A stretch of DNA of 6,598 nucleotides from Bacillota bacterium. GTDB lineage: Bacteria; Bacillota_A; Clostridia; Lachnospirales; Bianqueaceae. The notes below the pieces were generated by a model. It was not told the DNA's origin. It ran no database searches and worked only from the letters and a program-made list of their open reading frames with translations. Shown here piece by piece: positions 1 through 5,576 of this stretch (position 1 is its first letter; each line of letters begins with the position of its first letter). The translations under genes were made by a program, and so were the position numbers. The stretch is from contig JAFOIR010000115.1 of the NCBI GenBank assembly GCA_017420625.1, positions 1 to 6,598 on the forward strand, written 5' to 3'.

Positions 1-974
1 GAACCTTTGAAATAACCGCTGCGGATCCTGTCGAACTGGCGCGCACCGAAATTCTGGCCGGAAAAGACCGAGAAGGAGAAGGCGATATTCGAGAAGGTCA
101 CGGTTGCAAGGTGCTCCACGCGAGAACCGATCGTATAGGCTGCCATGATATCCTTTCCAAAGGAGTTAATGACAGCTGTGATCACGAACATACCGATGTT
201 CAGTATCACGGATTGAACGACCAGCGGCAGCCCGATGCGGATAAACTCATTCATCAGAGAAGGATCATATTTCCACGCTGATCGGTTCGGACGAAGACGC
301 TCATATTTCTTCATCATATAGCTGATACAGAGAATACCGGACAGAAGCTGAGAAAGAATCGTTGCCCAGGCAACGCCGGCAACACCGGCATTAAGACCCA
401 GTACAAAAGCAAGATCCAGTACGATGTTCATCACAGAACTGAAGATCAGGAAATAAAGCGGCGTTCTGGAATCGCCGATCGCACGCAGAATCGCGGCAGA
501 GCCGTTGTAGCACATCTGGGCGATGGTAAGGCCGGAAACGATCCGGATGTAGGTAACAGAATCATCGATGATGAGCGGATCCGTGCCGAGAAGCTGCATC
601 AAGGGTCTTGCGATCAGGAAGCTGACCAGTCCCAGAAAGATACCTGCAGCAACGACCAGATATGCAGCATGCGCGACGACCTTCTTTAGTTTTTCAGCCT
701 GCCTGGCGCCTTCTGCCTGAGAAACAATGATAGACAGTGTGTTGGTGACACCATTGCCGAGGAAAAGGATGAAAGCGGTCGTACTGGATGTCGCACCGAT
801 GGCAGCCAGTGCATCTGTGGAGACGAAGCGGCCGACAACGATGGTGTCGACCATGTTGTACATGAGCTGAAATACACCGCCGATCCACATGGGGATCGCA
901 AAAAGTACCATCAGACGGATGGGATTGCCGACGGTCATATCGATCGATGGCTTTTTGCTTTTTTGTATGGACAT
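1..974 (-). CDS. MATE family efflux transporter, N-terminal part (C-terminus outside window)
   Basis: This is an inner-membrane antiporter of the MATE family, which exports drugs or other organic cations using a Na+ or H+ gradient. The reading frame on the minus strand starts at ATG 974-972 and stays open to the left edge, giving 324 codons of a protein usually about 450 residues long. The N-terminus carries the family hallmark: MTVGNPIRLMVLFAIPMWIG, then QLMYNMVDTIVVGRF and ALAAIGATSS. Further on it has the LRAIGDSRTPLYF loop and several hydrophobic segments typical of the first bundle and the start of the second. The start is supported by a Shine-Dalgarno site (AAGGAA, 986-981) six bases upstream. 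It is divergent from the C11 peptidase gene. Family assignment is firm; the substrate is unknown, and homologues are often annotated generically as NorM- or DinF-like. Nothing indicates a frameshift. Confidence 0.95.
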   Translation of the reverse strand, partial: MSIQKSKKPSIDMTVGNPIRLMVLFAIPMWIGGVFQLMYNMVDTIVVGRFVSTDALAAIGATSSTTAFILFLGNGVTNTLSIIVSQAEGARQAEKLKKVVAHAAYLVVAAGIFLGLVSFLIARPLMQLLGTDPLIIDDSVTYIRIVSGLTIAQMCYNGSAAILRAIGDSRTPLYFLIFSSVMNIVLDLAFVLGLNAGVAGVAWATILSQLLSGILCISYMMKKYERLRPNRSAWKYDPSLMNEFIRIGLPLVVQSVILNIGMFVITAVINSFGKDIMAAYTIGSRVEHLATVTFSNIAFSFSVFSGQNFGARQFDRIRSGYFKG

Positions 975-1004
975 AGAAAATTCCTTTCCAATAGAGTCAT
1001 CCAT

Positions 1005-1033
1005 ACTTTGAAGGAAAAAAATAAATTTGTCAA
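1005..1033 (-). promoter_or_regulatory. possible leftward promoter for the MATE gene
   Basis: Reading leftward, a perfect TTGACA occupies 1033-1028. No good -10 box follows at normal spacing: CAAAGT (17-base spacer) and AAGTAT (19-base spacer) each match TATAAT at only three positions. The -35 match is seen directly; promoter activity is inferred. The box overlaps the rightward -35 box at 1027-1032 on the other strand, so the match could be a by-product of that near-palindromic sequence. Confidence 0.35.
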
Positions 1034-1055
1034 GAGTAAAATGTTGTGTTATCAT
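1027..1055 (+). promoter_or_regulatory. sigma-A-type promoter of the C11 peptidase gene
   Basis: TTGTCA (1027-1032) and TATCAT (1050-1055) are separated by exactly 17 bases, each differing from the consensus at one position. A TG dinucleotide at 1047-1048 gives an extended -10 motif (TGTTATCAT). Transcription would begin near 1062, leaving an untranslated leader of about 18 bases that contains the ribosome binding site. Because the promoter lies downstream of the TTG at 963, it argues against a longer N-terminus for the peptidase and for the GTG start at 1080. Confidence 0.8.
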
Positions 1056-1065
1056 GCCAAATGGA

Positions 1066-1074
1066 AAGGTAGGT
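1066..1074 (+). promoter_or_regulatory. ribosome binding site that fixes the GTG start of the C11 lipoprotein
   Basis: AAGGTAGG lies just upstream of GTG 1080-1082, at a normal distance. Translation from this GTG begins directly with a lipoprotein signal peptide, whereas the same frame open from 963 would put about 39 unrelated residues in front of it. Confidence 0.75.
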
Positions 1075-1079
1075 GCAGC

Positions 1080-3365
1080 GTGAAAAAACGAATTCTGGCT
1101 TTATTATTAATTGTTGCCCTGATGGTTCAGCTTTCCGGCTGTGGAATCATTGAAGATATACTTTACGATGATGAAGACTGGGAAGATGAGTGGGACTATG
1201 AAGATTGGGAAGATGACTGGGATGATGATTGGGAAGATGAGAGCAGTTCTCATGCATCTTCTCAGCATGGACACGAAAGTTCACAGTCTGAATCTTCTGC
1301 TACCTCGACTTCAGAGGGGCTTTCCATGCAGGTATCGGAGCAAACCGGACAGATGCTGATCGAGCGTCCCCAGCTTAGTACGATCACTCCCATGGGTGAA
1401 GAAGGTACCTGGACCATTTTCGTTTACCTATGCGGAACGGATCTGGAATCGGACTTCTGGCAGGGCAGTCTTGGAAGCGGCGATATGGAAGAGATGAAAA
1501 AGGGAATGTCATCTGACAAGGTTCAGTTTGTCGTGGAGACCGGCGGAACCGATACGCGCGGAGGAGACTATTTCGACAGAAGCAAAAATATGCGCTTTCT
1601 GATAAAAGACGGACAGATCAGCAAGGTAGGAGAAGTATCCCGCTGCGGTATGGGAAGAATCGCTACACTGATCGACTTTCTTGACTGGGGTGTCCATAAA
1701 TATCCGGCAGAACATATGGGTGTGATCTTCTGGAATCATGGCGGCGGATCAATCACCGGTGTGTGTTTCGATGAACTGGAACAGGATGATTCGCTTTTGC
1801 TTCCCGAGATCAATCAGGCCCTTCATTCTGTTTTTTCCAAGATGACCGATCGGTTTGAATTTATCGGTTTTGATGCCTGCCTGATGGGAACGATTGAAGC
1901 GGCCAACATTCTGGCTTCCTATGCGGATTATATGATCGCTTCTGTAGAAACTGAACCGGGCGGCGGCTGGGATTATGAAGCGATCGGAAAATACCTTTCG
2001 TCCAATCCCAAAGCAGATGGTCTGGCACTCGGAAAAATCATCTGTGACAGCTTCATGAAAGCCTGTCAAACCGACGGCGATATGGATCTGGCAACGCTTT
2101 CCGTTATCGATCTTCAAAAAGTCGACGATTTTCTCATTCGTTTCAATACTTTTGCGCACGGTTTTTATGATGCCGGAGCAGAGGTTTCGAAACTCAGCGA
2201 CATGGTCCGCGGCATCGAAAGCGCTGACAATTTCGGCGGCAACAACAAGTCGGAAGGCTATACGAACATGGTGGATCTTGCCGGCATTATCCGTGCGTGC
2301 GGCAAATACGGAACAGGGACAGAGGACGTGCTGAAAGCTCTGGAGAATTGTGTGGCGTATAAAGTCAGCGGATCGATCCATCGTTCTTCCTGTGGACTCG
2401 CTATGTATTATCCGCTGGAAGTCCAGGGTTCTTCGGAACTGAAAACCTTCTCGGAGATCTGTATCAGCCCTTACTATCTTTCCTTCGTCGACAGGCAGGC
2501 GCAGGGAGGTGTACTGACCGCTTCTGAAGAAGAATATCAGGATGACACCTGGTTCGATGAGGACGGCTTCTGGAACTGGCTGTGGGAAGACTGGGATGAT
2601 AATGACGACTACGAAGATTATGATGATTACGAAGATTACTGGGACGAAGACTATTATCCCTATGAAGATTACTTCGCCTATGCGGATGATCTGGAAGAGA
2701 CCGGCAACAGCCCGCTGATCACATTCGAGGTCGAACCTCAGTTTGATGAGGAAGGTTATTACTATTTTGTTCTGGATGACTCGGGCTTATCCTATACCGC
2801 AGACGTTTATGCCTATGTCTTCGAAATGTCCGCGGATGAGAAGGATTTCATCGAGCTTGGCGAGACCTATGACATCTATGCTGACTGGGACAGCGGTGAG
2901 TTTGCCGACAACATGGACGGTTACTGGCTGTCGCTCCCGGATGGGCAGAATCTGGCGACCTATATCGTTCAGTCGGAAGAGAATTATACGATCTATACTT
3001 CACCGATTTACTACAACGGTGAGCAGATGTTCCTTCGGCTTCGGCAGAACAGCGACTGGTCAGTCGTCGTCGAAGGCGTCTGGGAAGGTATCGATGATTC
3101 TGGCGCAGCCGGCAGAAACCTGATCCAACTGCAGGACGGCGATGTGATCATCCCGCGTTATTACAGCTATACCGCTGATGATTTCGAAGAAGGCGCCTAT
3201 ATGGGCGAGGAGTTCAAGGTCAAGGGCACGCTGGAGATCTACTATGATCTGCTGGAGCCCGGTGACTACTATTATATGTTCTGCATCGACGACATCTACA
3301 ATGATTACTACCTGACGGATGCAGTTATCTTCACGATCGATGAAGACGGCGGCGTGTGGTTTTGA
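1080..3365 (+). CDS. C11 (clostripain-family) cysteine peptidase lipoprotein with acidic/aromatic tracts
   Basis: This is a predicted surface-anchored cysteine endopeptidase of 761 residues. Residues 1-21 form a lipoprotein signal peptide (KKR, hydrophobic core, lipobox LSGC with Cys21). Residues 25-54 are a tract of Asp, Glu and Trp, followed by a Ser/His/Thr-rich linker to about residue 80. The C11 domain spans about 110-470: the first strand is TWTIFVYLCGTDLES, the catalytic His220 lies in FWNHGGGS, and the nucleophile Cys267 lies in GFDACLMG. Asp265, two residues before the Cys, matches the position of the S1-pocket acidic residue known in the Parabacteroides merdae enzyme PmC11, so cleavage after Arg or Lys is likely. 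Residues 483-541 form a second acidic tract, rich in Trp and Tyr, and 542-761 are an unrecognised, apparently beta-rich tail. The gene has its own promoter and is followed 8 bases later by a response regulator gene. The peptidase call is firm; the biological substrate is unknown. Confidence 0.93.
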   Translation: MKKRILALLLIVALMVQLSGCGIIEDILYDDEDWEDEWDYEDWEDDWDDDWEDESSSHASSQHGHESSQSESSATSTSEGLSMQVSEQTGQMLIERPQLSTITPMGEEGTWTIFVYLCGTDLESDFWQGSLGSGDMEEMKKGMSSDKVQFVVETGGTDTRGGDYFDRSKNMRFLIKDGQISKVGEVSRCGMGRIATLIDFLDWGVHKYPAEHMGVIFWNHGGGSITGVCFDELEQDDSLLLPEINQALHSVFSKMTDRFEFIGFDACLMGTIEAANILASYADYMIASVETEPGGGWDYEAIGKYLSSNPKADGLALGKIICDSFMKACQTDGDMDLATLSVIDLQKVDDFLIRFNTFAHGFYDAGAEVSKLSDMVRGIESADNFGGNNKSEGYTNMVDLAGIIRACGKYGTGTEDVLKALENCVAYKVSGSIHRSSCGLAMYYPLEVQGSSELKTFSEICISPYYLSFVDRQAQGGVLTASEEEYQDDTWFDEDGFWNWLWEDWDDNDDYEDYDDYEDYWDEDYYPYEDYFAYADDLEETGNSPLITFEVEPQFDEEGYYYFVLDDSGLSYTADVYAYVFEMSADEKDFIELGETYDIYADWDSGEFADNMDGYWLSLPDGQNLATYIVQSEENYTIYTSPIYYNGEQMFLRLRQNSDWSVVVEGVWEGIDDSGAAGRNLIQLQDGDVIIPRYYSYTADDFEEGAYMGEEFKVKGTLEIYYDLLEPGDYYYMFCIDDIYNDYYLTDAVIFTIDEDGGVWF
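1173..1241 (+). repeat. 27-base in-frame tandem repeat encoding Asp/Glu/Trp units
   Basis: Two imperfect 27-base units, 1173-1199 and 1200-1226, are followed by a partial copy at 1227-1241. The units encode EDWEDEWDY and EDWEDDWDD, and the partial copy encodes DWEDE. The two full copies differ at only a few bases, which suggests duplication by slippage or unequal exchange within the coding region. The tract lies just after the lipidated Cys21 of the C11 peptidase. Confidence 0.8.
2604..2639 (+). repeat. 18-base in-frame tandem repeat encoding DDYEDY twice
   Basis: Units 2604-2621 and 2622-2639 both encode DDYEDY (residues 509-520 of the C11 peptidase). They differ only at third-codon positions. 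They form the core of the second acidic tract, which runs from about residue 483 to 541 and separates the peptidase domain from the C-terminal tail. Confidence 0.75.
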
Positions 3366-3373
3366 GAGGGAAA

Positions 3374-4111
3374 ATGCGTAAACTGTGGATTTGCGAGGAT
3401 GAGGAGCAAAGCCTCGAAAGGATAAGGGAAGAGGTGCAAAAGATCCTTCTTTCCATCAGGCAGACGAAAGATCCTGCTCTGACGATGAAGGTGGAATGCT
3501 TTTCAAACGGACAGCAGCTTTTTCGGGCACTTCCCGAAGATCTGGAATTACCGATCTTCCTGCTGGATGTGGAAATGCCAGGTCCAAGCGGATTTGAGAT
3601 CGCCAGGAGTCTTCAGGATAAATACAGGGATCCACTCATCATCTTTCTGACTTCTCACGAGGAAAGGATGAAGGAAGGCTATCATGTGCGGGCGTTTCGG
3701 TATGTGGTGAAAAGCCGGATGGAAGAAGAACTTCCGGAAGCCATTCTTTCTGCCATCGATTATCAGAATCAGCATCAGGATATGGCACTGATCCTGCATC
3801 ATGAAGGTACGATCTGCCGTATCTATACCAAAGAGATCAGCTGGGTGGAGAGAGAAAAAAGAAAGCTGTCGCTGCACCTCACTGACGGACGTGTGCTGAC
3901 CGATCCAAGGGGCCTGACAGAACTGCTGGCGGAAATGGATCAGGACCGCTTTATCAAAGTATCGCCCAGTGAACTGATCAACCTGGATGAGATCAGTCGG
4001 ATGGGAACCGGAGAACTCTATCTTCGGGACGGGACCGTTCGGACTATCAGTCGCCGGCGGGTGAGCGAAGTGAAGGAAGCGCTGATCCGTCGATGGAAAA
4101 ACAGCCAGTAA
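3374..4111 (+). CDS. LytTR-family response regulator
   Basis: This is a cytoplasmic two-component transcription factor of 245 residues. The receiver domain (about 1-120) has the acidic pair Glu8-Asp9 (ICEDEEQ), the phosphoacceptor Asp65 in FLLDVEMPG, Thr93 in FLTSHEE, and Lys113 in FRYVVKS. The LytTR DNA-binding domain (about 143-240) shows ISWVEREKRKLSLHL, FIKVSPSELINLDEI and the C-terminal ISRRRVSEVKEAL. Family members such as AgrA bind direct repeats in promoters. The ATG at 3374 was chosen because GAGAGGG (3364-3370) precedes it and it starts the receiver domain cleanly; an in-frame GTG at 3356, inside the preceding gene, would add six residues. The spacing of the site to the ATG is slightly short. 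It probably shares the peptidase transcript and is followed by a terminator. No histidine kinase is encoded in the window. The position where AgrA-type members have HRS or HNS reads SPS here. Confidence 0.93.
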   Translation: MRKLWICEDEEQSLERIREEVQKILLSIRQTKDPALTMKVECFSNGQQLFRALPEDLELPIFLLDVEMPGPSGFEIARSLQDKYRDPLIIFLTSHEERMKEGYHVRAFRYVVKSRMEEELPEAILSAIDYQNQHQDMALILHHEGTICRIYTKEISWVEREKRKLSLHLTDGRVLTDPRGLTELLAEMDQDRFIKVSPSELINLDEISRMGTGELYLRDGTVRTISRRRVSEVKEALIRRWKNSQ

Positions 4112-4120
4112 GACAGAAAT

Positions 4121-4162
4121 ACCGACCGGTGGGACAGATGAGATCCTGCCGGTCGGTTTTTT
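4121..4162 (+). terminator. intrinsic terminator after the response regulator gene
   Basis: ACCGACCGG (4121-4129) pairs perfectly with CCGGTCGGT (4149-4157). The stem can be extended by five more pairs including two G-U wobbles, leaving a loop of nine bases (4135-4143). The right arm runs into six T residues (4157-4162). It starts 9 bases after the stop codon, so it closes the peptidase-regulator unit and separates it from the solute-binding-like genes. Confidence 0.92.
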
Positions 4163-4175
4163 GCTGCCTTTTCCA

Positions 4176-4184
4176 TGATAGAAT
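4176..4184 (+). promoter_or_regulatory. extended -10 promoter for the solute-binding-like gene pair
   Basis: TGATAGAAT is a TGn-extended -10 element whose hexamer TAGAAT has five of six consensus bases. No good -35 box lies 16-18 bases upstream; that position falls on the T-run of the terminator, which fits promoters relying on an extended -10. Transcription would start near 4191, giving a leader of about 26 bases before the ATG at 4217. Confidence 0.55.
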
Positions 4185-4187
4185 AAA

Positions 4188-4205
4188 CCTGAGATTATTC
4201 TCGGG
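4188..4205 (+). other. inverted repeat at the predicted transcription start and ribosome binding site
   Basis: CCTGAGA (4188-4194) and TCTCGGG (4199-4205) form a seven-pair inverted repeat, including one G-U pair, around TTAT. It lies directly after the -10 box and its right arm reaches the first bases of the GGGAGG ribosome binding site (4203-4208). It could act as an operator or as an RNA hairpin that limits initiation, or it may be chance; the sequence alone does not decide. Confidence 0.35.
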
Positions 4206-4216
4206 AGGTAAATATC

Positions 4217-5569
4217 ATGAGAAAAATGAAGGGGTATCAACTCATCATTCTGCTGCTTATTCTGGCGCTGATGGCCTGTGGATGTCAGAAGCAGGAGGCA
4301 TCCTCCGGCGAGGGGATAAACGAAAGCTCAGAGCTGGATAGTGAGCCTGAGGCGCAAACAGGGACCGTGACAGTTTATTATGTTTCTCAGCCGGACGAGA
4401 TCCGGACCATGTTTTCTCTGACCAAGGAAGCACTGCCGGAAGAGATTGTGCTGGACATTCATGAGTTTTCCAGTTATGCTGAGATGGAAACGGAAATTCA
4501 AAACAGTGGAATGCCGGATCTTCTGGTGCTGGATATCGGTTATCTCAGTGGGTCACTGAATATCCGCACGATGACGGAGGATGGAAAGCTTCTGGATCTT
4601 CGTCCCTGGGTCGAACAGGAAAAGAATGCAGGTCTTCTTCAGGAGGAACAATATTTTCAGGGTGTGTTCGATGCAGGAGAGGTTGGAGGAAAGCTGGTTT
4701 ACCTGCCGGTTTCAGTCAGCACCTATTTTGGTGTGACCACGTTTGATAAGATCGAATCTTCGGGACTGAAGGAAATCAGCCAAGGTGGGCATGTCCGTGC
4801 GAATCTTTCAGATCTTGTTGATACACTGCTGATGGAGCAGAATCGTCTGAATGAGACTTACCGGATGGTGACCTGGCCTACCATGATCATGGCGCCAACG
4901 TTGGAAATTCTTTACACGGAGATTCTTTCAGAGACCGGTGTTCTGAAAAAGGATCCGGTGAGCGGAGAGATCCAGGCAGATGAAGCAGGACTTGCAAAGA
5001 TGGGAGAATATTTTTCTCTGCTGAAGCAGGACATTGAAGCAGCCGGAACGATCAAAAATTCTGATCGGATGGATACGCTGGATGACGCTTATCTGATGGC
5101 AACGCCCAATCTCAACCTGCCTCATCAGGCCAGATACTGGCAAAGCGCTTATCGGGATCTTTTAGATAAAGAAACCTCGCTGGTTTTCTTTCCGGATATG
5201 GCAGATCTGGATCGTTATGGTGCAAGTGCCAACATCGCCGGACTGATCAGCAGTGAAAGTGAAGTTCCCGGGGCAGCCTATCAGGTCTTAAGAGCGCTGA
5301 TGGAAATACCTGCCAGGACATGGATCGGCATTACGATCGGTGATTTTGCCAACATCATTGGTCCTGTGAGCCGGAAAGTGTTCGAGGAGGAACTGACGCT
5401 TCTCACCGAGGATTATGGTGCTAAGTATAAGATCAATGCCCAGACATTTACCCGTATGCCCCTGGATGAAGAGGTGAAAGCACAGCTGGAAGATTGGGCT
5501 TTGAAAGTACAGATCCGACCGATTGCGGATCAGGATCTGATCGAATATGTCAAACAAAAGATAAAATGA
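4217..5569 (+). CDS. solute-binding-protein-like lipoprotein
   Basis: This is a 450-residue predicted lipoprotein that resembles the periplasmic-type solute-binding proteins of ABC transporters, in which the protein would be tethered to the outer face of the membrane and capture a ligand. The signal peptide has a positively charged start (MRKMKGYQ), a Leu/Ile core and a lipobox LMAC with Cys21; Cys23 is a less likely alternative. An acidic, Ser-rich linker follows to about residue 49. The fold then opens with TVTVYYVSQ (50-58), the typical first strand. SGMPDLLVLD (97-106) resembles the usual 'PDL' strand, and YFQGVFDAGEVGGKLVYLPV (146-165) resembles the GV-D-G...GKxY-x-P segment of that superfamily. 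A strong Shine-Dalgarno site (GGGAGG) lies eight bases before the ATG. No transporter genes are adjacent within the window, so the ligand and even a transport role are uncertain. The next gene is a paralogue. Confidence 0.8.
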   Translation: MRKMKGYQLIILLLILALMACGCQKQEASSGEGINESSELDSEPEAQTGTVTVYYVSQPDEIRTMFSLTKEALPEEIVLDIHEFSSYAEMETEIQNSGMPDLLVLDIGYLSGSLNIRTMTEDGKLLDLRPWVEQEKNAGLLQEEQYFQGVFDAGEVGGKLVYLPVSVSTYFGVTTFDKIESSGLKEISQGGHVRANLSDLVDTLLMEQNRLNETYRMVTWPTMIMAPTLEILYTEILSETGVLKKDPVSGEIQADEAGLAKMGEYFSLLKQDIEAAGTIKNSDRMDTLDDAYLMATPNLNLPHQARYWQSAYRDLLDKETSLVFFPDMADLDRYGASANIAGLISSESEVPGAAYQVLRALMEIPARTWIGITIGDFANIIGPVSRKVFEEELTLLTEDYGAKYKINAQTFTRMPLDEEVKAQLEDWALKVQIRPIADQDLIEYVKQKIK

Positions 5570-5576
5570 GGAAAAA

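Noticed and set aside
983..1069. Inverted repeat CCTTTCCA (983-990) / TGGAAAGG (1062-1069) flanking the divergent region
   Set aside because: Both arms are the purine-rich ribosome binding regions of the two divergent genes, which explains the symmetry without a regulator site.
963..1079. N-terminal extension of the C11 protein from TTG 963
   Set aside because: It overlaps the MATE start codon, precedes the strong promoter at 1027-1055, lacks a good ribosome binding site, and would bury the lipoprotein signal peptide. GTG 1080 is better.
1749..2381. 210-residue open frame on the minus strand
   Set aside because: It lies wholly opposite the C11 catalytic domain, whose motifs prove the plus-strand frame; the antisense product has no recognisable domain.
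3356..3373. GTG 3356 as start of the response regulator
   Set aside because: It would add MVLRGK in front of a normal receiver start, and the purine-rich site at 3364-3370 lies after it and serves ATG 3374.
3548..4240. 230-residue open frame on the minus strand
   Set aside because: It runs through the intrinsic terminator and promoter region and opposite the LytTR gene, and its translation shows no domain or signal peptide.
4093..4341. 82-residue plus-strand open frame across the terminator and start of the lipoprotein gene
   Set aside because: It spans the terminator and overlaps the well-supported lipoprotein gene in another frame, with no family resemblance.
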